Shown: positions 24,472-37,858 of the stretch, piece by piece
Layout of the letters: every line of letters begins with the position of its first letter
Position numbering within the stretch: the stretch's first letter is position 1
From: Aphidius gifuensis
Taxonomy: Eukaryota; Arthropoda; Insecta; Hymenoptera; Braconidae
Direction of reading: 5' to 3'
Length of the DNA: 64,000 nucleotides
Assembly (NCBI RefSeq): GCF_014905175.1
Contig: NC_057792.1
Coordinates: 5,208,001-5,272,000, forward strand
Program-made: the position numbers and the translations under genes
Notes under the pieces: generated by a model
What the model was told of the DNA's origin: nothing
Database searches by the model: none
What the model saw: only the letters and a program-made list of their open reading frames with translations

Positions 24472-26134
24472 CTGAAATAAAAAAAAAAATTAAATTAATA
24501 TCATTTAATTAATGCAAAAATATTATTAATTTTACTTTAATAATTAATTATCTTTTATTTTTGAAATTACTTGTCTTATGATATTAATTATAAATATATT
24601 ATTTAAAAAAAAATCCAAGAATAATAATTAATTTTTTAAAAAATATATAAAATAAAATTCAAGGGTGATTAGTTATTCAATTTGACCTGGATATTTTATT
24701 TAATAATATCATGGTTATTTATAATAATTAAAATTAAAATTTCACATATTTTTTTGTAAAATATATATACGTTTTTTTTGTTGACTTAATTTTATGCACT
24801 AATTATTTGTTTAACAATGACCGAATTTAAATTATAAAATATTTCAACATGTTGTTATTTTTTTTTCTATCAAAGTATAATTTTAAAATTAATAAAAATA
24901 ACAAAAATAATAATTTCTATAGATAATACAATGAAGAAAGGGAAAACACGTTTTACTGGCGCGCAAAATTTCATATGAAAACTTTGTTTTGAAACTCACA
25001 CGTGTCTGAATGAATACCATGCGCAGAAAACAAAAAGAAAATTTTATAAAAACAATTTTGTAATAAAATTCATTCAACTCTATAGAAATTTTGTTTATTT
25101 TTATTTATATATTATAATTTTAATTTTATTATCCATCAAAAAAATTGTGGTTTAAATTGAAAATAAATAAACAAAAGTTGCAACAAAATTATTATGAAAA
25201 AAAAATTAAAAAATATATATGAAAATTATTTTCTCTTAAATAATATTGTTTAAATATTTAAATTTTATATAAATAGCGTTTTTCGGGTCGAGTTAGATCA
25301 ATAAAATTGTCAATTTAAGTACATCAAGTTGAGGACGTTAAAAAGACTATACAATTGTACACGTGAGCTTTATTTATAAGCATAAAAAATATAATGTAAA
25401 AAAAGTATATTTTATGATGAGAAAATCAAAAGAAAGGGTATTGAAATCGTAAAATCACTGTAACCCCCGTATTTTGCTGCACGCGAGTTTCAAATTTTTT
25501 ATTGTTCTCATGACTATTGTTATGATATTATTATTTTTTTTGTTCTTTTATGAGCTGGTCACGAGGCGACGGGATCGATCAAACTAAACAGAATTAATTC
25601 ATCCAAAAAATCATGTCATTAATTTTCAAGTTTTAAATTAATTTATTCTTTCTTTTCCCAACGATATTTATATACGTACATTTTAAATACGGAAGCGTCG
25701 GTTCGCGGGCACTTAAACGCACCCGTTAAATTCACCAGCTGATTGACACTATTTAATATTAACTACCCCCTAACAATCATTAATATATTGCACCACCAAT
25801 AAAATTAATAAAACAATTACTTAAAAAATAAAAACACCAATAATTAAAAAAAAAAACAAAAATTTGATATCACTTGCACCGTTTATTTTTTATTACAAAA
25901 AAAAAAAAAAAAACAAAATTATAAATTATTTCAAACACTTGTTCCAGAACACGTCACCGACTTGTTATAAATTTTTTTTTTTTTCTTTTCTTTTTCTTCA
26001 TTCAATTTGTAAAAATAAATATATTTTTTTTTTTTTTGAATAATTTTAAACTTAAAATAAAATTTATCGAAAAATCACACACACTGCAACTCGCACTTGT
26101 TCTCCAGGGCACGTTTTTTTTTTTTGTTGTTAAT

Positions 26135-26140
<6 letters not shown>

Positions 26141-26165
<25 letters not shown>
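26141..26165 (+). repeat. Poly(A) run of 25
   Basis: One of the longest homopolymers in the window. Such long runs are error-prone in assembly, so the exact length is uncertain. Confidence 0.9.
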
Positions 26166-26471
26166 CAAATATTTTCTTTTCAACTAAAAATCACATTGAA
26201 AGTTCACAAATTTGACAAAACCATATATCAAATATTTCAGCATATAATCACATGAATTTTTTTTTTTCATTATAAAAAATCATAGTCAAATCACATGATG
26301 TTTTAATGAATTTTATAATGTATTTACTTTAATTTTGAATTTAAAAAATCACCAATTATCAAACTTTTTAACAATCATGTTTATTATTTAATTAATTTTT
26401 TTTTCATTTATATTCTCCAAAAAAGAGAGAGAGAGAGATTGTATATATAAAAAAAAAAAAAAAAAAAAAGT

Positions 26472-26537
26472 TATAAAAATAAGTGCTCGTGTGGAGATAA
26501 CGTGTGTCGGAGCACAGTGGCGTCGGCAACGGCCGGT
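26472..26537 (+). promoter_or_regulatory. Candidate plus-strand promoter and first exon with strong donor
   Basis: TATAAAAA at 26472-26479 is followed about 30 bp later by a GC-rich stretch ending in a strong donor, GGCCG|GTGAGT (GT at 26536-26537). This spacing fits a TATA promoter with a short first exon of roughly 26502-26535. No coding potential. It points away from lov and could feed the long intron implied by the ratchet site at 52205-52251. Evidence is motif-only. Confidence 0.25.
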
Positions 26538-27838
26538 GAGTGAATGCGCGATGACGTTAAGCACCACTCCTAATACATCCCCACCGAATAATATGTATTC
26601 CAGTGTATTCCACCCTCATATATATGAATGAATATATGTGTGTATATATATTTTTGTGTATGCGCATTAACCTGTCCTTGTCTATGACATGGTATTATTT
26701 TATTTCTTCTCCACCTATCAACCCATCCACCCATCCACCCACTTTTATCATACACACACACATATCACTGCATATATATAAATGATACATGAACATACAA
26801 CACACAAACAACATTTAAACATTTCTCTCATCATTTTACTCACTCTTATGCTTATTCACTCTTGTATATATGTACATAAGATTATTTCACATCTCAATAT
26901 GTATACAACTATCTCACTTTATTCTCAATCCACTTCTTTTATACATATATATATAAATCGGTACATAATATATATACGTACTAGTGGCCGTACTTCGGTT
27001 TTGACTCGCCTCCTTAACCCCGCCTCCCACCACCCCCTTATTTCTTTATTCCCCCTCTTTTTTTTTTCATCTCAATGCAACCATCAACATCCGTGTACCA
27101 TACGGATAAAAAAAAAAAAATCTATGTATTTTTTCTTATTTTATTTATAATAATTTTTTTTATTTGTTTAATTATTGGTGTTTTTTTTTTTTTTTTTATT
27201 TAGAGGGGGCTTATCAATTATTGGAGATATTTTTCTTTTATTTCGCGAAATTGGTTGACTCATCGCGAATGGACCGCCATGATGGAGTTGAATGTCAATG
27301 TATGGATTTTCTTTTTTATTTTTTTCCCTAAGATTTAAGGGGTATATAGTTTTTAAAAATATTATTGGAAAATTTAGTTGTTTGGATGAATTAATTATGT
27401 CTATTTTTGAATTTAATATTTTGAATAATTCGAAATTATCAATCGTTATTTACAATTTCTAAATTTTGAGAATATATATTTTATTGTTTAGATTGTAATA
27501 CTAATTATTAAATCATACCCTTGAATTTATTTATAATATATTTTTCAAACTATGAAAAACAAAAAAAAATAAATGAATTGACAAAAAACATACTTACTAT
27601 TTTAATTAAAAAATAAACCAATTGATTTATAATTAATTATTGATTTTTTAAATTTACATTATCTATTTTTTTTTTTTATCAACATATGAATTATTTTCGC
27701 CGATCATCTTTGCGACGCACAATGACAAAAGAAAATTTCCCGGAAAAGCGAATGTCATTTATAAAAAAAAAAAATCAATAAATAATTAAAAACCATATAA
27801 ACTAATTAAACAATATAAATAAACATACCTTGTTAATG

Positions 27839-27943
27839 TAAAATGTTGTTATTATTTCACAATAAATCCAAAATTAAAAAAAATATAAAAATAAATCACA
27901 AACACTGTGTGTGCACCTTTTTGTACTAGGAACTGTCGATACA
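27839..27943 (-). other. Candidate non-coding exon upstream of lov (donor AAG|GTATGT)
   Basis: The minus strand shows ACATTAACAAG|GTATGTTT with the donor at 27838-27837, a good match to the donor consensus. The upstream edge is unclear: an AG in TATCGACAG just beyond 27943 lacks a pyrimidine tract. The segment appears to lack ATG. It may be a promoter-proximal exon instead. Confidence 0.18.
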
Positions 27944-28684
27944 ATAATCCAAATTTTTAAAATTAATCAACCAATAAATCAACAAAAATTATTATCACCA
28001 AAATATATCAAAAAAAAATATCCCAAATAAATCACAATAATAAATAAATCAACAGTCATATAAAAATCAAATATTTTTGGCACAAATTTTTCATTAATAT
28101 ATTACTCCAAAATAAGTAATATATTTATTAAAAAAAAAAAAAAAAATAGATAAATTATCTATATCAACACGTATTAAATAGTTTGACACGTAATACTATT
28201 TAATTATTTACACAGGCCCCCTACCCCCCTACTGGTTCCATCAGTATCCATGTGTCAAATCCATCATAATAAAATAAATAAAAAATAAATAAATAAAATC
28301 ATATAATAACAAAAAAATTATGCTGAATGTCATTAACAGAAATCATCAATAAATATTATTATCCAATTATCTTGTTTTTATTGTTTAAATAAATCAATCA
28401 TGGTTATCCATTAATTCACTTGTATATATTGCACAATTATTTAATATATTTATATTAAATTCACATTTTATTTTGTTTCCTTTTAAATTTTTCAACACAA
28501 TATATTATTAATCCATATCACAAATAAATATTAATAATTTTTCACATTAATGAATTTTTGAACACACATTGTAATATGTTTTTTTTTTTTTTTCAAATTT
28601 TGTTATATTTAAATAATAAAATAAACATATGAAAAAATTAAAAAATATATATTGATATATATTATTTTATGTATATATATGAAA

Positions 28685-28900
28685 AATAATGCGCGGCTAG
28701 CTCGTTGAGCGGTCGCGTTGTGACTGCCCTCAAGAACAACACAAGTTTTCCCGTGACTCGACCAGTGGATAGCAAAATGAAAGTGTACGAGTGAAAGAGA
28801 TGAATATTGTTGATCGAGTGAGAGAATGAATGAGAGACAGACCCACCTCTTTGGCCACTTCCAACCTATGGGTACCAGCCCACTGGACCCACCCTCTCCT
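28685..28900. promoter_or_regulatory. GC-richer island, possible promoter region
   Basis: A 200-bp island of markedly higher GC content in AT-rich flanks, with CpG-containing words (GCGCGGC, GGTCGCG, CCGTGACTCGACC) and CACTCG-like repeats on the minus strand. No long open frame. It resembles a promoter or 5' UTR island, but no single core motif settles strand or start. Confidence 0.25.
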
Positions 28901-30356
28901 TATTTTTTTACAGCATCATTTTATATTTTTATTTATTCCCCCTTCTATCGATAATATTTATTTACACACGTCAATTTTCAATATGTTTATATTTTATTTT
29001 AGCTCTGTGAAAATTCAAGATGAAAAATTATATTTATTTTGAATATTTAATTTAAACTTTAGGGTTTTAAAAAATTCTAATTAATTTTTAATATAATTTT
29101 TGATATGTTGATTTATCAATTTTTATTTGATTTGATTTGAAGTTTTTTTAACATAAAAATTGTTGAATTTTTGAGCTATTTTTGACTGAAAATATTTTGG
29201 AGTAAAAAGTAAATTTCATAGCTTTTATTTTAATATTTAAAAAATTTTTTTTTAAAATTATTTAATAGCCTAAGAATAAAAAAACGAAAAAAAAATATTC
29301 ACAATAACTTGGGGTAATAGTAAAATCCAACGAAATTTAAGGAGAAAAATATTTTCGTTATGTAATAATGGAAAAAAAAACCTTGAATTTACAAATAATA
29401 GAATAAATAAATAACATGTCAATTTTCTTCGGTACTCAAGAACCACTTTGAATGATGTTTTAAATTTTATGTGTTTTCCTATTTTCTTTTATCACTATTT
29501 TGAAAAATATTATGCGTAAAAATTTTGGGTATAAACAAATAAATTTTAGAAAATAAAATAAATAGAAAAAAATATTATAAAAAAAAAAACTTTTTACATG
29601 TTACATGTTTCTTCTAAGAGTAAAAGAAAAAGTGGCAATATTTCATCGGCCATTTTTGATGGCGAAAAATGTCTCTCTATATCCGGCGGTAAAAATTTTT
29701 CACAATTTTCCATTGTTTCTTTTATGCTATTGTTTTTTTCCGCCTTTTTTTTTTTTTTTTTTCTTTTTAACATATATACCTGAGATACAAAATTAGTTAT
29801 TGAATATTTTGTTACTACATATATGTTTTTTTTTTTTTTAAGTTTATGTCAATGTGTTAATGTGTATGTTTTTTTTTCGAGAGATAGGATAACAATAGGG
29901 TAGGTATATACACCTGTCTGAAACCTGTGAAATGGCTTTCTTTGGACCCCTGCCCCCTGGTGTCCCCTCGTTGTCTTGATATTTTTTTCGTCACTACATA
30001 TGCGGCAAGATTAAAGAAAAAAAAAAACGTATGGATTTTTATTGTTTTGACGATTTTTAACTTTTGATCTACTAAGTAAAAAGAAAAAAAAAGCACAGCT
30101 TGAATTTTAAGGTGTTAAATATTTTTTTTTTTTATTTTTCGTCACGTACAAGATGACATATGAGGAAAGAGACAAAAAACACATGTTTGGAGGATTGAAT
30201 TTTTGCAAATTCTACAAATTTGTATATTTATTTATTAAAATTTCGTTAGCTTATAAATTTCTAAGAGGACCGTTTTATTAGCATCATTTTTTTATATGAA
30301 TTATTTAAATTTGACTTGCTCAGGTAGATTTATTTATCATTATTTTACATGGGAAC

Positions 30357-30389
30357 ATTTACCTGATGTGAAATCGAATAAAAAAAACT
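30357..30389 (-). promoter_or_regulatory. Candidate recursive (ratchet) splice site, minus strand
   Basis: Read on the minus strand, a T-rich tract and GATTTCACATCAG are followed directly by GTAAAT: an acceptor fused to a donor. This is the arrangement of insect ratchet points in long introns. It lies between the candidate mini-exon at 34020-34070 and the lov leader at 24471, on the same strand. The tract is moderate and the donor is not perfect. Confidence 0.3.
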
Positions 30390-31794
30390 AAATATTTAAT
30401 TTTTTTTAACCCTGGGAAAAATAGATAGATAGACTCTTTGGAGATGACAGTTTATTGCGTCTGAAAAGCTCAAGGTCATACTGATAATTTTAATTTTTAC
30501 TACTTTTATATATTATTTACTAAAATTGAGGATAGAAAAAAAAGTATTTTTCTTTATTTTATTTTTATGTTTTAGCTTTTTTTTTTCTTGGAAAAATTTA
30601 GTGGAAAGTGGAAAATCAATATAGTGACCGACAAGTTGAGGTCAAGAGTAACCATCAATAAATTGTGTGTCTGTCAATACACAGAAGTTTCTTTATTTTA
30701 AATTTTTTTCTCTGCTAATCTTTGGAAATTTGAGGAAAACTCAGGTAAAAAAAAAAAAGTAATATTTACCGTTATTTCTTAACTTTCTTTTCGTTAGTTC
30801 TATGTAAGTGCACTGGCCATAAATTTTTATGATTATTTTATTTTTTTTGTCCGAGAACATGGCGGTGAAAATTCAAGGACAAACGCCAAGAAAAATGTTT
30901 CTTTTTTTTTTTTTTTTTTACTTTAGAAAACATTTTTTCATTGGAATTAACGGTAAATTTCATTTTCCAATTTCCATGAATTATGCAGTAGGTATATTTT
31001 TTTTCCAAAATTTCTTATTTTAAAACTTGTATATTTTTAATATTTTATTTAATTCTTTTTACACAAATTTCATATAATAATTAACACAAAATATAATAAA
31101 AATTATAAACAGTTATTTCCAAAATAGGTAAATAACCAACAATACAAATTTAATAATCCATCAAAGTAATTCATCCTTCACAATAAATCCAACATTTATT
31201 CATCACAAACATCACTCAAAAAACCCCTCTAAAAATTACAGTCATCAATATCATTTCAATAAATCAAACTATCATATCAAAAAAAAAAAGAAAATAAATA
31301 AAATCACAACAATCAAACTAACATAACAAAAATTTCCGCCCAAAAATAAATATTAAAATAAAAAATAACTATCAAAAGCAACAACATACTCCAAACGAAT
31401 ACATATTTCAAATGTGCCCGTTGGTACCAACTAACAAACCACCCCATTTTCCACTACCCCAAAATATAAAAAAACCCCCCACTTATAAAACCCCTTGAAT
31501 AATTATCAACAATGCTCAGGTAAAATATCCGAAACCCTCTCAACATCATCATCATCATCACATCATCATAAACACAAAAAAACGAAACATTTAAAAAAAT
31601 TTTTTCCATATTAAAAACAATATAAAAAAAATTCAAAAACTAAAAAACTACATCATAATAAGCCAATGAATTTTCTCAAAAACAAGAAAATAATCATTTT
31701 CAATATAAAAAAATCGTAAAAATGGCGATATAAATTTTTTTCATATATTATTTTCTGTACAAAATATTTTTCTTCTAGTTAATTATTGATTTTA

Positions 31795-31955
31795 ATGACA
31801 TGAGGGCGGTTAGTAAAATAAGGGGGGTAATAAGAATAAGAGGGAGAGGGAGGGTTATAAAATAAGAACGATATACTAAGGGCAAATAAGAGAAGGGTGA
31901 TAAGGGGGTGGTCCAAGGGGGGTATAAAATAAAAGAAGGGGGAGTATTAAAAAAA
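31795..31955 (+). repeat. Purine-rich tract with many G runs
   Basis: GGG to GGGGGG runs recur every 10-25 bases on one strand (AAGGGGGGT, GAGGGAGAGGGAGGG, AAGGGGGTGG, AAGGGGGGT, AAGGGGGAG), which could allow G-quadruplex or triplex structures. Confidence 0.6.
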
Positions 31956-33314
31956 AAAGAAGAGAAATATAATAATAATGGGGAAAAATAAAAAAAAAAA
32001 AAAAACGGATATATCCAGTGCCAACGCCATCTTGGATGCTGGGCGGAGTAAGAAACGCCGCTGGTTCCCCCCTTATATATCCAATATATATATATATATA
32101 TAACATCATCGTTGGCCGTTTCTTCGCACTATCTTTTATCTCATTTTTACTAATATATACAAAAATATATTTATCCTTGTTCAACTAACTTTTCTTATGG
32201 CAACGAAATAACCCCCAGTAAAATGTCCAATCTCTTTACCCCGCGCGTATATAACAAACTCCAACGCTTTTCCTTCTTCTTTTCCTCCTTTTTTTTTTTT
32301 TTTTTATTTATTTTCTTATTCTTATCCTTTTTCTTTTCCCTATCCACTGACTCCCTCTTTTTTTCCTCTTTTTCTTTATTTTCCTGTTCACCCTTCCTAT
32401 TGCCCCCTTCAACCCCCCTCTTCTTTTCTTACCCCATTTACTTCTTCTCATCATCATCTTAGCATATATGTATATGTTTAATACATATGTATTTTATGTA
32501 AATGTAAATTTGTGTGTTGGGGTTTTTCTATATTCTGCCACCACTGTGGCGTCGACGCGCGTTCTCCATCCTTTTTTTAAATTTCCTTTTTTTTTTTATC
32601 TTATTTATTTATTTATTTTTTTATTTTCTTCCTTAACTCTCCCTCTGTAGACACCCTGTCTCTCCTTCTCTTCTCTATACCCTTTTTACTTCTTGAACTT
32701 TTTTATTCATCTTCTACGACCCCCCCGCCTGCTGCCCCCCAACCAAGACGTGCTATTTTTCTTATTTTTTTACTTATTTACTGTACTGAATTTTTTTTGA
32801 TATATGTATAAGTTTTTTTTTTTTCGTGATGATAATTAAGAAAGCCGCGGGATATGTGACGAATTTTTTTTTGTTAAAAATAATTCCCCCGGTGATCTGT
32901 ACCCTTAACTAACACGTACGCCATATTTATTTATTTAATTTTTTTTTTTTTCTAAATTTCATCCCTTATTTTATCATTCAACCCCACTATGTTCTTTCAC
33001 CTCTCTTTTTTTTTTTGTCTTGTATTTAAAATATATATATTTTTTTTTCTTGTGTATTGTCTCAATGCTGTCGCATGTGATTCGGCTCGGATTAGGCCCA
33101 CATGTTTTTTTTTTGTTGATGCCAAGACTAAAGAATATATATATATGTAGATTGTAATGTGTGTAGAACAAAAAAATGAAATCGATGAAAAGTTGGTATG
33201 TTATGTGCAAATGATGTCGAGTTTGCTTCTGAATTTTTTATTATTTTTATTTTTTTCTATTTTATTGTTTAATGTTTCTTTCTCACTTTTGCATTAATTC
33301 ATGGGGTGGGGGAT

Positions 33315-33355
33315 ACCCCATTGTGAATTAATTAGTTCGTGTCTCACAATGGGGT
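33315..33355. repeat. Perfect 12-bp inverted repeat with 17-base loop
   Basis: ACCCCATTGTGA (33315-33326) and TCACAATGGGGT (33344-33355) are exact complements. The loop contains a TAATTAG homeodomain-type core. The stem has C/G blocks, so it is not explained by AT-rich background. Confidence 0.85.
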
Positions 33356-34019
33356 GCAACTTTTTTTTTTATTTCTTTTATTTTTCATGTGTGCATGATC
33401 AACAATCAGCTGAGTCACTTTGACAATCAATATATCTTAACATATATTATGAAAAAAATACAAAAAAAAAAACTTCAAATTCAAATACTTGGATGACAAA
33501 ATGAGAGTACTAAAAAATTAAAAAAACAAATTGATGATGCTGAAGAATTTTCTCAGGCTAATTTTTCAGTTTAAGAGTAAAAAACTAAATTTTTTTTTTT
33601 TATTTTATTTTTAATTCTCACGTTTGCCATTATTGCTGAATGAGGTATCAAAACCTGGGCAATTTCGTCACAGTCGTGGGTGCCGATTCACACTCGATGG
33701 AACTTAAACTCGATTGACGAGAAAAAGAAAAAAAAAATAAAATAAATATATATAGTGTAAGTAAAGAAAAAAATATAAGATAAAAGTAGAAAGAATAAAG
33801 AAGAGGAAAAGAATGGAAATAAAAATAATGAAAAAAAAAATGATAAAAAAAAAAAGAAATAGGATAAAACACGAAAGGTACTGTGAGAAGTTCGCGGACA
33901 AGAAAGGGAGATCTCGATAGTTATTTCGTGTTGTGAATCGACACTCGAGCGAAACGAAGCGGATCGTACATAAGCATATATTTAAGTATATATATATTTG
34001 TTTTTTTAATCAATCTTAC

Positions 34020-34070
34020 CTTGGCTTTTAGCAGATGTATCTTCAATATTTTGCCGCAAGTTTTCACACC
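34020..34070 (-). other. Candidate 51-nt exon on the minus strand
   Basis: A segment bounded by an acceptor (TTTCTATTTTAAG|GG) and a strong donor (GCCAAG|GTAAGAT). It has no ATG. One frame is open (CENLRQNIEDTSAKSQ) and stays in phase with the candidate exon at 34465-34503. It could be a leader exon of lov or a coding micro-exon of an unknown gene. Confidence 0.3.
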
Positions 34071-34464
34071 CTTAAAATAGAAAAACAAAAAAATTAGAAA
34101 TAATAATATTTAATGAAATTAAAATTGATGAAAAAAATGACGATTATTTTTCCTAACAAAGCTGGAAAATATTTGGATTAATTTTATGATTTTTTACAAT
34201 CATAATTTGCAGCTTACATTTGTGCAAAAAATTTTAACATTGACTAAATTAAATAGACAATTTAAAATAATACTTATAAACTTTGTAAAAAATAAATAAA
34301 TAATAAACAAACATATAACAACTTAAAAAATTATAAAATATTCCCATCAGGCTGATTTACATTTAAATATTTTAAAATATATAATTATATATTTAAAAAA
34401 AAAAAATATAAAATTAACTATGAATAGCTTATTAGCATGTCAATAGATTGGATCCTTAATTTAC

Positions 34465-34503
34465 CTTTCAAATTATCAAAAGGTAACCTTTTACCAATCC
34501 CAG
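34465..34503 (-). other. Candidate 39-nt exon on the minus strand
   Basis: Bounded by an acceptor (AATTTTTCATAACAG|CTG) and a donor (TTTGAAAG|GTAAAT). It has no ATG. The frame GIGKRLPFDNLK continues in phase into 34020-34070. The length is small and the reading is by eye only. Confidence 0.25.
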
Positions 34504-35531
34504 CTGTTATGAAAAATTTAACTTTAAATTGTTTAAAATAAAATAATAGAAAAGAAAAAAATTGTCCCCTTGTAAAAAAAAAAAACAATAAGTTTTCAAA
34601 AATTAATTCACACATTTTTTTTTGTTCAAATAACAACAATGATAAATTAAAATAAATCTTTTTTGAAAAACAGATGATATCAATTCTAAAAAATTAATTA
34701 AATAAACAAATAAAATAAAAATTTATAATCCAACAGAAATTTTTTGTTTTTTTTTTTGAAATTTAAATTAATGAAATTATTTTATTTCGTACAATTAAAA
34801 TTATACAAAATTAAGTTAAATGAAGGCTTTTAAATATACACACACATACACACATGATTAAAATAAGGTAAAAAAAAAAAAATAATAATATAAATGTCTA
34901 TGTAAAATGTTGCCATGGTTAACAAAGTATAAAGCAAGTAAGTAAGTTAAAATACAAAGATACACACAAACATTTATAAACCATATTTTAATAACACAAA
35001 TATATATATATTAAAATCATACAAGTATAATAAGTATAGAAGTTGCGTGTGCATGCCAAAATGTGAAGAAGAAAGTTGGCAAACGATAATATATATACAA
35101 ATGTGAATGTGTTCAACTAACGTTGGGCGATAATTATGGATCGTGAGCGTCAGTAGACTTAAGGGTGGTATAAGCAATCCACCCTTTTTCTCATTCACCC
35201 TTTTTCTCTACCTCTACCCCCTTTCCTCTCATTTCACCTATCATTCATATATACACACATACATAATATTCATGTGTTTTAAAAATATATATACATACTA
35301 AAATTTTATCGCGTTCAATGTTACAAGCACGTACAAAATTCACAAGACTACAAAAAATAATATATATAATAAAAACAACGAAAAAAAAAAAGCCGAATGA
35401 GAATGCCAAGATGTAGATAGACTGTACAAAAGTTTGAAAAAAAATTAAAATAAAAAAAATCAAAAGTTAAATAGTAGTGGTAAGTTAGTAAGAGAGAGAG
35501 AGAGATGGCTGAAGTGGAAGAGTAGCATGAG

Positions 35532-35558
35532 GGTGGTGGTGGTGGTGGTGGTGGTGGT
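35532..35558 (+). repeat. (GGT)9 microsatellite
   Basis: Nine perfect GGT units within a purine-rich block. Confidence 0.95.
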
Positions 35559-35738
35559 TGATGATGGAAGGACAAAATAGAAAAAAAAAATGCAGAAAAA
35601 ACGAAAAAGAAGGTGATTGTAAAATGAGGGTTGATGGGTGCAATGGGGGTATATGTATTTTTAGTATATCGAATGAATAAAATGAAGAGGGGGTTAAGAA
35701 AAGAGACAAATATCAGTTGTGTCACGTTTTCTTAAAAT

Positions 35739-35859
35739 ACACACACACACACACACACATATTTATAAATGTAAATATATGGAAAATTTACAATGTTGAT
35801 ATTGTATTTTTATTTGTATGTATATATTTATTATTTTATATATTAGTGTGTGTGTGTGT
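35739..35859. repeat. (AC)n and (GT)n arrays in inverted arrangement
   Basis: (AC)n at 35739-35759 and (GT)n at 35846-35859 lie 86 bp apart on the same strand, so the transcript could fold back over about 14 bases. Confidence 0.85.
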
Positions 35860-37788
35860 ATAATGGGTAAAAAGTACTTTTCCATGTGACTTTGTGATAT
35901 ATATATTTGCAAAATTGACGGGAGGTAAAAGATAGGAAGAAGGAACCCTCTTGGATTGCAAGTTGATGGGTAAAGACCGCGTGCGTTGATGAGTCTTGAG
36001 CCAAAAATAAGAAGAAAAATAAAATAAAATAAAAAAACTACTAGGCTCAATGAGAGAAAAAAAGAAATTATATTTTAAAAAGAGAGACATATCAAGGGGT
36101 GGAATTAATGCACGCATCCGAAAAAAAAAACTTTTTTTTTTTTCTGCTGCTTTCGTAGTTTTTTTTATTATTTTTTTTAAAATTTTTTTTTGTTCAACTT
36201 ATTTTACAGGGTTTTATTTTAATTATTATTATTTATATTTTATTCGTAACAGGGGGTTGGAGGATTTTTTTTTTGGTACACATGTGATTGAGAGGCTTGT
36301 TGGAGAATTTTTCTAGTTTTTTTTTTTTTTTTGAAAATTTTTATTTAAATGGTTGAATTTTTAATTTTAAAGATTTTAAATTTTATTTTAGATGAGATTG
36401 TTTTTAGGGTTTGTATGCGTGTGATGGTTATCGTTTGAGAAATTTAGGGAGAAGAGAATGAAAAAAATATAAAAAAAAAAAAAATTTAAAAATAGGCCTG
36501 TGCTTGGTGGCACCACTCATTATCTTTCTTTTGGTTTTAGTTAAAACGAACTTGTGTGCTTGTCTCGTGGGTCTTATCTATCACCATGAGGGGTTGAAAA
36601 ATAAAAAAAATAAAAACCTTAGAAATATATAAAAAAGCTTGTCTTGAGTTTTGCTTTTATTTACTCGATTGGGAAAAAGTTTTTTGATTCTGTATATGCG
36701 TTTGTACGAGTTTGTTTCATTTTTTTTTTTTTTTCAAACAAAAATATACTTATATAAATAAAAATAATTGTTGTTTTTTTTTTTTAAACTTTCAACTTGT
36801 TAACTAGAACCTACTTGTTTTATTTTCAACAGTATATATATTTTTTTTTTTTGACTTATTTTTATGTGATGAAAAAAAAACATTTTATTCTAAAAATTTT
36901 TAAGCCCAATAAAACTTTGAATAAGCGTCAAAAGACTATGTTGAGTGGTGTAAGTATCCTTACAACGAACAAGATATCCACTAGTGTCATTCTATTCTTC
37001 GAGACAATAAAGAAAAAAAAAATTTAAATAGAAAAAAATATAAAAAATAGTATAACAATAAAATAAAAAAAATTAAAAACGTAGAAAAAAAAAAAATACG
37101 TTATTGCTTTTATTTCAATCTATAGGCATATGGCTAAATTTTTTTTTATCGCCAGATTTTAATCATTCGCATTATGAAGAATAACGTATTTATAAAAAAT
37201 TGAGTTTCAAAATGAGTGTTGGTATAAAAGATTTAAATAAATATACGTCTCCCCACAAATTAAACCATTTTTTTTTTGCTTCTTTCTCTTCAATTCAAAC
37301 CCCGAATCATTAACCTACAACTCACCCATAAAAAAATATTCAATGCAGACTAAAGACCAAAAAAAAATGCATTTATAAAAAATTAAATCAATATACAAAA
37401 CAAAAAATTTAAAATTATACTCTAAATAAAATAAATAAATAAAATAAAAAACTCGCTTAAAAATGAATCTTTAAAAATTCAAGATAAAAATAAGTAAAAA
37501 AAAAATTTTAATACTGCATATAAAATTGAAAATTATTAAAGATAAAAATCGCATCCAAGTGAAAAAACAATGTATAAAAATATTACTCAAGGGTGTAAGT
37601 ATTAAAAAAAAAATAAAAAAATCAAATCAAATAAAAATAAAAATGAAAAAAAGAATAAAAAAAAAATTCATAGGTATATATAGTAGCGATGAAAGTGCAT
37701 GATAATACGATTGATCGTGTGCCGAGGGTTAAATTCGATTTGCTACCTCGTTATATAGTGGTCTGAGGGGTGGTTGTATGAAATTTAC

Positions 37789-37858
37789 CTCTGGTGTGTG
37801 TGCGGCAAGTACGATCAACTGATCGGATCTTGTGTCGCGTCTCGCGATATACCTTATA
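37789..37858 (-). promoter_or_regulatory. Candidate core promoter and first exon on the minus strand
   Basis: Minus strand: TATAAGG (37858-37852) and TATATC (37851-37846), then the arthropod initiator TCAGTT (37822-37817) with the A at 37820, 31 bp after the start of TATATC. The 32-nt segment 37820-37789 ends at a fair donor, CCAGAG|GTAAAT. The surroundings form a GC-richer island with CpG words (ATCGCGAGACGCGACAC). The combination of TATA spacing, initiator and donor is better than chance would usually give, but it is still motif-only. Confidence 0.35.

Noticed and set aside
35348..36117. Hydrophobic or proline-rich minus-strand frames
   Set aside because: They are translations of GGT/CA microsatellites and purine blocks, with no domain or splice support.
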